Positions 19,969 through 27,915 of a stretch of DNA of 35,000 nt are shown here, piece after piece; within the stretch, counting starts at the first letter, position 1, and the number at the start of each line of letters is the position of its first letter. The DNA lies in assembly GCA_019918135.1 (NCBI GenBank), contig WBZZ01005214.1, positions 110,001 through 145,000 of the forward strand, in the 5' to 3' direction. Under the pieces are notes generated by a model. The model was not told where the DNA came from. It saw nothing but the letters and a program-made list of their open reading frames with translations, and did no database searches. Source of the DNA: Paulinella micropora. Taxonomy: Eukaryota; Cercozoa; Imbricatea; Euglyphida; Paulinellidae. A program made the translations under genes and the position numbers.

Positions 19969-20753
19969 ATGAATAAAAAGGACTTTGTAAAAACTCTAAC
20001 TAGCAAAACGACTATAGACCCAAATGTAGATAAACAAGTTTCAAATGATTTGAATATTGACGAGGGAATGCCACCAACTACCATACCCCCGAGCGTCGCG
20101 GAGACACCGCTACCCCCGAGCACAAGTTCTGCGGAGCCACAGCAACCACCAAATCTCCAACCAGTTGGAGATAACGAGCAACAGCCAGATCCACAGCAAC
20201 CACCAAATCTCCAACCAGTTGGAGATAACGAGCAACAGCCAGAAGAGAAACAGGGTGAGGGGCGGGGACTAATGACTAATGAAATAGACGGCATAATGAA
20301 AAAATATGGATGGTATCTCGGAGCGATAGCCAGTGATGAAATTTACAAGTTGAAGCCAGGAAGCAGAAAGCGATATGGATTTATTATGAATTTGGACAAT
20401 CACAAACAAGCGGGGTCTCATTGGATCGCCGTATGGATAAGTCTAGATAAAGACAGGAGTGTTGAAATCTATGACCCATTAGCACTTTACGAGCCAACAG
20501 AAGACTTTCAACAACAAATGATACAACTAATAGACAAAAGCCATCCCGATAGTTATTTGTTAATGAAGGTCAATCAAGTAAAGCAGCAATCAAACACCTC
20601 AGACACATGCGGTTGGCATAGTGTGAGATTTTAATGGAGCGAGCGAAAGGAAACAGGTTTAAGTTTGCTAGCGGTTATACAGACCTTAAAGAAGAAGAAG
20701 CGGAGAAATTAAAAGCACAGAATGGGTATGGTAATTTTGATACCTTTATTTGA
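19969..20753 (+). pseudogene. Adenain-like (Ulp1-fold) cysteine protease (frameshifted)
   Basis: Polinton maturation protease, expected to cleave capsid precursors. The first ~95 residues are a disordered Pro/Gln-rich tail containing an exact 18-residue duplication. The catalytic domain follows with His at residue 151 (GSHWIAVWI), Asp at 169 (VEIYDPL), Gln at 206/207 and Cys at 214 (DTCGWH), the order expected of this family. A frameshift at about 20628-20634 gives an early stop at 20632-20634. The C-terminal helix continues in another frame (MERAKGNRFKFASGY) to TGA 20751-20753, which overlaps the gene-end hairpin. All visible catalytic residues are upstream of the break. Confidence 0.85.
20137..20244 (+). 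repeat. 54-bp direct tandem duplication in the protease gene
   Basis: Two adjacent copies (20137-20190 and 20191-20244), identical apart from the last bases, encode PQQPPNLQPVGDNEQQP twice in frame. Each copy holds a small dyad, CTCCAAC-CA-GTTGGAG. Confidence 0.9.
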
Positions 20754-20786
20754 TATTTGTTTCAGACTACGTCTTCAACAAACATC
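20752..20786 (+). terminator. Gene-end hairpin after the protease
   Basis: GATATTTGTT pairs with AACAAACATC (one G-T position), with inner stem AGAC-TAC-GTCT. It starts inside the stop codon TGA at 20751-20753. Confidence 0.65.
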
Positions 20787-20846
20787 GGGGGCTACGCACT
20801 TTTAAGGATTACAATAAGCATTAATTTTTTTGAAAAAGAAAAAAAC

Positions 20847-20897
20847 GATGTTTAGAATAAGCGAGAGTGCGGAGCACGAAGCGCAATTCTAAATATC
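20847..20897 (+). promoter_or_regulatory. Gene-start hairpin 3
   Basis: Arms GATGTTTAGAAT and ATTCTAAATATC have each lost one T/A relative to copies 1 and 2, so the pairing is kept. The inner stem is GTGC-GGA-GCAC. The ATG of the minor capsid gene follows immediately. Confidence 0.75.
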
Positions 20898-21699
20898 ATG
20901 GAGTATAAGGGAGGCCGTGCGAGTGGCATCTATTACATAAATAGTAAAAATAGAATAACGGGAACAGACAGCGACTTTACACACGAATTAAACTTAAAAT
21001 CACTAGACAATCCCACACATTGTAAAATTCTTCATATCTATGTGCCGAAGTCGTATTATTCGGTGGTTTCACCATATAATACTTTTACATTATCCGAAGA
21101 CGGGTATGAGGCTTTAATTATGATACCTGAGGGAAACTACACAATGAGCAATCTAAAAAAATAAGTTGTCGGAGGTGCTAACCGCAGACAGCCCAAATAA
21201 TTATACTTATGTTGTATCCAGTAATAATACCAACATAGACCCAGAGGATGGAAAATTAACATTCAGTGTTTCAAATAACGGAGGTATTCAACCGCGGTTT
21301 ATATTTGATGCCGATACCCGTATTCACGAGGTAATGGGTTTTGATAGAAATTCAACATATTTCTTCGCTAATGATTTTATTAAATCGCCAAATGTGATTA
21401 TTTTAACTGGCGAAAAGACTTTATACCTTCAATCGGACTTAGTTTGTGAAGGAGATAATCATGTGCTACAAGAAATATACACAGCCAACGAAATTCCATT
21501 TGGAGCCATTATATACGACGGAAGTGGGTCTGAGTATGGTAAGAAATTATCAACCAGTTCAAATAATGTATATAGGTTTTATCTTACAGACGAAAACGAC
21601 CAAGCAATTAATCTTAATGGTTTGGGAGTCGTTATGACATTATTAATTTACAGAGAGATAAATTATTTTACTTTATTTACATCATTTTCAATTTGTTAA
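20898..21699 (+). pseudogene. Penton-like minor capsid protein (frameshifted)
   Basis: The N-terminus (SGIYYINSKNRITGTDSDFT, then YVPKSYYSVVSPYNTFTL and IPEGNYTMSNL) matches the single-jelly-roll minor capsid/penton proteins of Polintons. The first frame ends at TAA 21162-21164 within a run of seven A. The remaining two thirds continue in the adjacent frame to 21697-21699. Penton proteins occupy the vertices and hold the fibres in adenovirus-type virions. The start is fixed by hairpin 3 abutting the ATG. Confidence 0.85.
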
Positions 21700-21803
21700 A
21701 GGTGAGGTAAGGTAATTAATTTTAATTTTGAATTATTTATTTTTTTCTATAAATATATTCTGGTGAATTAGTTAATTTTCACAACTGCCTAAAAAAACAA
21801 AAA

Positions 21804-23291
21804 TTGCCAACTCAACACGGCGGAGAATTAGACTTCAGTAAGACTGACTACATCAGTGCTTCTTATCGTTTGAATAAGCTCGCCCCTCGTGAGGGTTCTG
21901 GAACATTTGAAGTCACCACTGCTGGCGGACAAGAACGAAGTTTTGACCTTATTAGCCGACTTTTTAATCTCGCTAGGTCTTATTTGAGTTTTACTTATAC
22001 TATGAAAGCGGCTGGTGCCAATGTTTATTCTAGAATTTTTATGGACTGCCTTTCACAAATTAGCCAGATACAACTTCAGACTCGTAGCGGTGTTTATCTG
22101 TGCGACCTTAACCATCTCAGAATGGTAACTAAGATGCTGTGGAAACCAGAAATGAGCTTGAAGGATTTCCTAGACCTTCCTAACCACGGGGACGCTAGTG
22201 GATATGGTTGTATGCTCCAAAAGTGCAATGCTAACGGATTGATTAACATTAGTGCTCTTGAAGCAACTAGAACAGCCTTTCGTGCGGCGACTGATGGTGC
22301 TAACGATGTTGCCGCCTCTACTCAGGGTCTATTGCGTGAGCCCGTGATTTCTGCTCGTCGTCATGATGATGCTGCTCTAACGACTGGAGGTGGAGCACTA
22401 TCCGCCGTAAATGTTAATTACAACGAGGCGAAGTATCTTGTGGGAAGTGGAGCGAATGCCGCTTCGGCCATTAATGTTAAAATTCCTTTGGGTATGATTA
22501 TTAACACTATTTTCGCACTTGATAAGACTATTATGTTTCCAAAAATTTTGACTATGCGGATTGTGTGGGGTGCTACTGACAGAACCGGTTATACGGTGAC
22601 GAATGGTGCGGCTACTTGTATTAGCACTGCTTATCTTGCCGCACTAAATGCTACCATGCCTATGGCGGTATCTGCTGATGTCACAAATCTTGCCTTGTTT
22701 TTTGCGGTTGAAACGAACCCCGATGTTATTCAATCAATTAAACAGAAGATTGCTGGCCCCGAAGGTATGAGCTTCAATATTGATTATCCATATGTTTACA
22801 AGAATACCACACCCTCAAGCTCATCCCAAAATATTATTATGCGATTTGATAGAGACCACGGTCGCCGTTTGAAGAAGATTTATCACTCTGTTTTTAACAC
22901 TGAAGAAAGGAAGGACACAGCTTATGACAACGATAACCGTGCCGTCGTTAAGGTTGTCAATTTTTACACTACTCTAGACGGCGCCCGCCAGCAAGATTTC
23001 AGCATTGACTGTGCAACTGAAGAAGACTATATGTACCTGAAGCCAAAGATTGAGGGTTCTGCCTTGTTGAATAACGATGTGTATAAATACAACTGGTTCT
23101 GGGTTGATACTTGGGATAATACCCGCCCGCTATGGAGCAAGGATCAAAATGAAATCAGTGGTTTAAGCCTTGATACTGAGCGACGATGGGAGTTTATTGC
23201 AAACACTGCGACTGGTGCCTACAACCATTACACTGTGGCAATCACTCAGCGGGAGGTTCAGGTTAAGGCGAATATCATTACAATTAGTTAA
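21804..23291 (+). CDS. Double-jelly-roll major capsid protein
   Basis: A single uninterrupted frame of 495 codons, the longest intact gene of the element. Features in line with Polinton/virophage-type capsid proteins include the opening HGGELDFSKTDYISASYRLN, the block LRMVTKMLWKPEMSLKDFLD, and a C-terminal region with WFWVDTWDNTRPLW. Its size matches the family and its position after the penton gene matches the usual Polinton order. The first codon of the obvious N-terminus is TTG (21804), not ATG, so either the start has mutated or another start is used. Codon choice is richer in G/C at third positions than in the neighbouring A+T-rich genes, as expected for a highly expressed virion protein. 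Confidence 0.88.
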   Translation: MPTQHGGELDFSKTDYISASYRLNKLAPREGSGTFEVTTAGGQERSFDLISRLFNLARSYLSFTYTMKAAGANVYSRIFMDCLSQISQIQLQTRSGVYLCDLNHLRMVTKMLWKPEMSLKDFLDLPNHGDASGYGCMLQKCNANGLINISALEATRTAFRAATDGANDVAASTQGLLREPVISARRHDDAALTTGGGALSAVNVNYNEAKYLVGSGANAASAINVKIPLGMIINTIFALDKTIMFPKILTMRIVWGATDRTGYTVTNGAATCISTAYLAALNATMPMAVSADVTNLALFFAVETNPDVIQSIKQKIAGPEGMSFNIDYPYVYKNTTPSSSSQNIIMRFDRDHGRRLKKIYHSVFNTEERKDTAYDNDNRAVVKVVNFYTTLDGARQQDFSIDCATEEDYMYLKPKIEGSALLNNDVYKYNWFWVDTWDNTRPLWSKDQNEISGLSLDTERRWEFIANTATGAYNHYTVAITQREVQVKANIITIS

Positions 23292-23335
23292 GGGGTAATT
23301 ATTAATTTTGATTTTTTTTATAATATAGACCTACA

Positions 23336-24566
23336 ATGTCCCACCAGAGAAATTTGGTCGCACAAAATCCCGACGGAAAGTTTATGAATGTCAAAGTCAG
23401 GCATGATGGGTTTCTTGAGACTAATGTTGAAAAAACAGCGTTCGACGAATTAGCAACATCACAATACACACCGATTATACAAGAAACATTTATGTATAAT
23501 GTAAATACCTCTAAGTGGAACACAAGCACTACTAATGCTACATTAGAGCAAAAGAGTGCTATGGCATATCTAACAACACAGGCAGTTGGAGGTTCAAGAT
23601 TATTCATTGAAACAAAAAAGAAAATTAAATATCGTGCTGGTATGGGTGTATGTGTCAGATTTACTGCTTTGTGGAATACAAATGAAGCAGGCGGATATTC
23701 ATCTTATGTAGGTATTGGTGATTCCTTCTTGACTGACGGATTTTTCTTCTCAAGAGAAAATGGTGTAATAAAAATATACCAATTAAACAACTCCACTGTC
23801 ATTACCGAGGTTAAACAAAGTCAATGGAATGTAGATAAAGCAGATGGAACAGATTACTTACCAGCCATTGATTTCAGTAAGGGTAATGTATTTCAGATTA
23901 AATATCAATACCTAGGTTTTGGTCAGATATCATTTTGTATTGAAAATCCAAACACGGGGCTATTTCAACTAGTCCATGCTATACGATATGCTAACAGCAA
24001 AACTGCTACATCTCTTAATAATACTACTTTACCATTCTTGGCTTCGTTATCAGTTAGTGCTAATCCACAAATCCACAAATTGCCAGTGTTGGGTGCTTCA
24101 TTGAAGGAACTGAAATCATAAGAGGTATTCCATTTATTTATGAAAGGACAGCAAATACGACGAATGTAGCAACTCATGCTTTTACTATGAGAAATAATAC
24201 TAATATTATTGGAAACACTATTGCTAATTATAGTATAGTGTATCCTAGACGGCTAAATGTCTTAAATACAGATGGTAAATCTAGTGTAATCATTAAAGTA
24301 ATAAAAAATGCTACCCTTACTGGTGCTGTCTATGCTGAAAACAATACTAATACAAGTCTGGTTTCATTGATACTACCGCAACTATTGCTGGTGGAAATAC
24401 TATTGCCGTTGTATTTGTTAATACGAATGATGCTCAAAGCATAGATTTTAATGATTATGATTTAGATGATATGTTGCCAAGCGAAAGGCTAACTATAACA
24501 GCACAGGCTACTACAAATCAGGCTATAAGTATTCAGTATGCTTTTACTTGGTTAGAAGACCCATGA
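23336..24566 (+). pseudogene. Attachment/spike-type structural protein (frameshifted)
   Basis: The first frame (MSHQRNLVAQNPDGKFMNVK...) runs to 24119-24121. It contains FDELATSQYTPIIQETFMYN and YSSYVGIGDSFLTDGFFFSR, which resemble a beta-rich attachment or capsid-decoration family shared by marine phages and large DNA viruses; I recall the family by pattern only. The C-terminal part continues in other frames (IIRGIPFIYERTANTTNVAT; then DAQSIDFNDYDLDDM) to TGA 24564-24566. Frameshifts are near 24080-24095 and 24355-24370. It lies 44 bp after the capsid gene, on the same strand. It may be a second receptor-binding protein besides the S74 fibre. Confidence 0.6.
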
Positions 24567-24621
24567 AAGCGAAAAAAATAAATTGAAGACAATGATTGAA
24601 AACGACCCGCAGGTTTGACTT

Positions 24622-25025
24622 TCAAATATCACTTTTTAAAATACTTGATAAAATTATTTTTTCTATCATTTCTTCATTTTTTTCTAGAAATGAAATCACA
24701 CATACCACATCGCAGAATTTATCATTATCAATTGAAACTGATAACTCATTTTTTTTTCTTACACTCTTTACAAGGTGCTTTCTTTGCTTCTATTTCTTCA
24801 CCTACATTCGCTTTTATTTCGGTAATTCCATTCTCTTTTAAATCAGTCGCCGTAAATGGTGTGCTTGGTTCCTACTACTTTCACGTTGTCGTCCCTTGGC
24901 TTGTATTGCTCATAGAAAGAAACAATGTCGGGCTTAGTCCATTTAATTGCTGGCTTTTTTATTTCGCTGTCAAGGTTCCATTTTTCAATTTCATTCAAAT
25001 CCTGTTTGGTGTTCAGGTCAGTCAT
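24622..25025 (-). pseudogene. Small minus-strand gene with CxxC motif (frameshifted)
   Basis: The start at 25025 lies 9 bp downstream of palindrome copy 2. The first frame (60 aa, with KWTKPDIVSFYEQYKPRDDN) stops at 24843. An adjacent frame continues with a Glu/Lys-rich stretch and CKECKKK. A third frame ends with a helical segment (EKNEEMIEKIILSSILKSD) at 24622. Two frameshifts are needed, near 24845 and in the A run near 24750. The CxxC could be half of a zinc site. No family is recognised. Confidence 0.45.
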
Positions 25026-25034
25026 CTTATATAT

Positions 25035-25053
25035 AAAGATTTAAAAAATCTTT
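25035..25053 (-). promoter_or_regulatory. 19-bp palindrome, copy 2
   Basis: On the minus strand this is AAAGATTT-TTT-AAATCTTT, identical to 18250-18268 except for one base in the 3-nt centre. A TATATATAAG box lies between it and the ATG at 25025. Confidence 0.55.
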
Positions 25054-25079
25054 TAGCAACATATTATTATAAATATTTT

Positions 25080-25353
25080 TTTACTTCAATTTTAATGTCT
25101 GTAAATTTATCAAACCAAGGCTGTTTCATGACTCATTCAAGATATGCTTATCAATGGTAGCAACATCTTGAATTTTTTTTCCTTTCTATTTGCCAAACGG
25201 AAAAACATCGGTTGGCTTTCATTCTCTACTTTTTTCAATTGCATTAATTTATTCATCAATTATCTGTAGGACATCTCTTACTGAAAAGAATTCCTTATTC
25301 TTCTCAATTGAAAGTTGTCTAAATTTTTCAGATAGTCTGGTGAGGGTGGTCAT
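25080..25353 (-). pseudogene. Small minus-strand helical gene near the right TIR (broken)
   Basis: From an ATG at 25353, 34 codons are open (LSEKFRQLSIEKNKEFFSVR) to a stop at 25249-25251. The same frame carries on with protein-like sequence (PTDVFPFGK, then IQDVATIDKHILNES) through further stops down to about 25080. A TATATAGACC box lies just upstream. It looks like a decayed gene of about 90 codons, but the evidence is thin. Confidence 0.35.
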
Positions 25354-25391
25354 TGGTCTATATAAAATTTTCGTAGAAAATTGTTATAACA

Positions 25392-25411
25392 CACTAGACT
25401 ATAGGCTAGTG
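25392..25411. repeat. Nested 20-bp palindrome beside the right TIR
   Basis: CACTAG-A-CTATAG-G-CTAGTG: outer arms and centre are each self-complementary. It lies about 37 bp inside the right TIR and has no counterpart at the left end. Confidence 0.5.
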
Positions 25412-25447
25412 TTTATATAGACTGGTAAAATTTATGGAAAAATTAAT

Positions 25448-25757
25448 TAATCAAACTCACAATAGGGAGGACTTTTGAATTTTTTCAAAAAAGATAACTA
25501 AGTTCAGCACAGCAGTAAAAACTAATAAACAGGTTTTAATGTCTCTTAGTGTTTATTTAGCAAAAGATAGATACATTATCTTTTTTTAGAGTTTGATAGA
25601 AATTCAGATATAGACTATTTAAGGCTTAATGATTGTTATATTGAATTTGGATAAAATTATGTATATTTTTATTGAAATTGGTAGTAAGACTAATTTATAT
25701 AAAAATAGCCTTATTTATATAAAAGATAACTGTGCTATAGTGGTATCTATAGTAGTA
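25448..25757 (-). repeat. Polinton right terminal inverted repeat
   Basis: Reverse complement of 4503-4812, ending ATAGTAGTA at 25757. Several substitutions and short indels relative to the left copy show that the element has aged since insertion, or that the ends were not homogenised. Confidence 0.95.
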
Positions 25758-25960
25758 TTTCTGTCTTTCTTTCTTTTTCTTTCCTTCTCCTCTTAAGCTT
25801 TCTTTCTGTCCTCATGTTTCTTTCTTTTTCTTTTTTTTTCTTCTTTCTTCTTTCTTTTTTTCCTTCTGCTGAGTCCTCTTTCTTCAATTTTAAGAAAAGG
25901 ACGAAAGAAAGAAAGGAGAAGGAAAGAAACAAGCAAACAAAGAAAGAAAAAAACAAGCAA
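25758..25960. repeat. Polypyrimidine tract switching to polypurine
   Basis: CTTT-rich DNA (25758-25865) gives way to GAAA-rich DNA (25905-25960). GTCCTCTTTCTT and AAGAAAAGGAC pair across the switch point, so this region could fold into a long imperfect hairpin. The pyrimidine half is probably the right part of the target microsatellite. Confidence 0.6.
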
Positions 25961-26105
25961 ACAAACAAGTTTAATTTGAACAAACAAACAAACAAATTTT
26001 GTTGTTCATTGAGGTGGCAGCCCTGAAGCCAGGTGAAAGTGATGTCGATTTGCTATGGCAACCACAGTAGTATAGGGTCGCACTTCAGGACAGATCTTCA
26101 GTGCA

Positions 26106-26121
26106 GTTTCTCTACAGAAAC
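26106..26121 (+). repeat. Small hairpin, copy 1
   Basis: GTTTCT-CTAC-AGAAAC, followed by CAC. A copy with a compensating change is at 26763-26778. The two flank the gene at 26249-26752. Confidence 0.5.
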
Positions 26122-26248
26122 CACACTAAGAGCCGTTATTCGTTATTTCGTCTTCCTATTTATAACAAATACAGACAGACAAAAGAAAGAAAAACGGCTA
26201 CCTTTAAATAATCATTATTTAAATAAATAAAATAAAAACACATATAGG

Positions 26249-26752
26249 ATGACAAACGAAGACACTCAGAGATTTAGAATGTCCAGAGGTTGTGTTATGG
26301 TAAAGAATAACGAAAAGAGACCAATGGTAAAAGTGCAATGGAGAGAAGGAGGAAAGGTTGTGTGTAAGAGTTTCTGTATCGGAAAGAAAAAATCAAAAGA
26401 GCAAGCATTGGAAGAAGCAAAGAAGTATCACGAGGAAAATATAATACCTAAATACGAGGAATGGAAAATCAATTACGATAAAGAAACAAGAATAATCAAA
26501 AAAGAAAAGAAGAAAATTTGGAAGCATAAAGATTTTAAGTGTGGATGTGGTGCTGAAATACATAATGGAAACAAAACGCGACATATGAAGTCTCTGAAAC
26601 ATATTTCAGCAGAAAAAGAAAAACCTCCAGTTCCTCCAAGGCCAAGCAAAGAGTATATGGATAGAATAAAGAAGGATGACGATGATAGATGTAATATGTG
26701 TGGATACATGGAACATAACTGCCACTGCGGTTGCGGGTATGGTAAGTATTGA
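26249..26752 (+). CDS. Zinc-finger protein with AP2-like N-terminal domain
   Basis: An intact 167-codon gene outside the main element. Residues 12-60 (VMVKNNEKRPMVKVQWREGG and on to KEQALEEAKKYHEE) resemble the AP2-like three-stranded DNA-binding domain also seen in phage and viral homing proteins. Residues 98-118 hold a finger with Cys98, Cys100, His112 and His118. A Cys-rich tail follows (Cys148, 151, 158, 160, 162). Both are probable zinc sites, so DNA binding is likely. It lies upstream of a second Polinton polymerase N-terminus, and so probably belongs to that element. Confidence 0.6.
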   Translation: MTNEDTQRFRMSRGCVMVKNNEKRPMVKVQWREGGKVVCKSFCIGKKKSKEQALEEAKKYHEENIIPKYEEWKINYDKETRIIKKEKKKIWKHKDFKCGCGAEIHNGNKTRHMKSLKHISAEKEKPPVPPRPSKEYMDRIKKDDDDRCNMCGYMEHNCHCGCGYGKY

Positions 26753-26761
26753 TAATCAAAA

Positions 26762-26779
26762 AGGTTTCTCTGCGGAAAC
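26762..26779 (+). repeat. Small hairpin, copy 2
   Basis: GGTTTC-TCTGCG-GAAACC. It shares the pattern GTTTCTCTRCRGAAACCAC with copy 1, the A/G changes falling on either side of the loop. Confidence 0.5.
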
Positions 26780-26917
26780 CACTGAATTTCCATTTAAAGA
26801 CAAGGAGGGTCCTTATATATAGGGGCGCACACGAGGCCACGAGGGGACGACCGATTGAGGCAGACAAATATTTTAATTTTATAAAATTATATTTTCCTTG
26901 ATATACTATTATCAAAC

Positions 26918-27544
26918 ATGGAGACACACACGTATAACGGCAAGGTCTACAGGTTGGATAGATTAAGGGAATATAAGATAAATTACGAAATCAAGTCTGT
27001 CAGGGGTCGGGATGTGCTATATATCAAACCGAAGGTAAGGGGGTATAAAATTGATACACCGACAGCCCAAAACTACTTGAACCAAGTAAGAGGTGCGGTG
27101 TATTTTGAGCACCATGCTATACCAATAGCACCACCTTTACCTACGATTGAAGAGAAAAAAGAACTGAAAGAAAATTACAGAGACTTGTTGCGGTATGGTA
27201 AGTATGATATCATAAGGGACGACAGCAAGGAACACGAACTAGGAAAAAATGAAAGCCGATATGCGGTAAGGATTAACGGCAACTTCCGATCATTTACGAT
27301 GCACGATGTGATAAGATTTATTGAGATTGCGTTGAACGACTTTGTAAAACGACAAGCACAACAAGATAAGGTTAGCCTAGGTATTGAATTTGTTGATTAC
27401 TATGGAAGAGTATCAACAGGCTTACACAAAGTTAATCAAATCTCGGTTGAAAAAGTTTTAGAAAGATTGTCAGCAATATTTCAAAGAACAAGTGATTCGG
27501 CCAAATGTGGGGTATCAATTTTTCCGAAATTGTCCTACAGGTGA
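26918..27544 (+). pseudogene. N-terminal fragment of a second Polinton DNA polymerase B
   Basis: The ORF (208 codons from ATG 26918) is colinear with the N-terminal region of the polymerase at 5237. Both open with a short Leu-Asp-(Lys/Arg)-Leu segment and a YIKP/YVKKP strand, and share (K/G)Y-x-(L/I)IR-D, then a VxxV(L/I)xRL(E/S)(S/A)I end region. Overall identity is low, so this is a different Polinton lineage, not a duplicate of the main copy. It breaks off at about residue 200, before any exonuclease or palm motif. Confidence 0.65.
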
Positions 27545-27915
27545 TTTTGCACTTTTTGATTCAGACATTGAAAATGTGTTTTATTTAGTAAAAATAATAT
27601 TGAATAAGCTGAATAACGTATTAAAATGATTTGCCAGTTGTTTTAAAGCTTCCTAGTTTGACTTTGTGATATCAATATGAAGCCTCCTACATATGTGAGA
27701 AAGGATACTTAGTCATTTATTAAATCTTAATATTGGTTTTTCTCATCCGTTTCAATAATGAATTTGATTACTAAATCTGCTTAATTGCATTATTACAAGC
27801 TGAATATTAAATAATATTCGACAAATTATTAATCACTTTCGACTTGAATTTAGTATCCGGCTGGTGGAGCTTGCCGGGGGGGGGGGGGTGGTAGATTGAA
27901 GTGAGCTACAGTCAC
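27545..27915. other. Intergenic, no gene seen
   Basis: A+T-rich spacer containing a run of about 11 G at 27876-27887. It lies between the second Polinton fragment and the 3' end of the minus-strand gene. Confidence 0.5.

Larger units (their letters stand above)
4503..25757 (+). mobile_element. Maverick/Polinton integrated virus/transposon (decayed)
   Basis: The element is defined by ~310-bp TIRs at both ends and by the hallmark Polinton gene set between them: protein-primed DNA polymerase B, rve integrase, A32-like packaging ATPase, adenain-like protease, penton-like minor capsid and double-jelly-roll major capsid proteins. It also carries a large S74-domain fibre. Members of this class replicate by protein priming, integrate through the integrase and are thought to form virions. 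Most genes here hold frameshifts or stops and the TIRs differ by several substitutions and indels, so this copy is probably inactive. The exact ends are uncertain: an AG at 4499 would fit the 5'-AG termini of the class, with TTTCT (4494-4498 and 25758-25762) as a possible target duplication, but the CT-rich flanks make that ambiguous. Confidence 0.93.
26000..27600 (+). mobile_element. Truncated second Polinton (left end only)
   Basis: The zinc-finger gene, the paired small hairpins and the polymerase N-terminus form a left-end layout like that of the main element (small gene, then polB). AGTAGTATAGGG at 26066 could be its terminus, but there is no partner TIR in the window. The right boundary is near 27544, where the coding signal stops. 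Confidence 0.5.
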
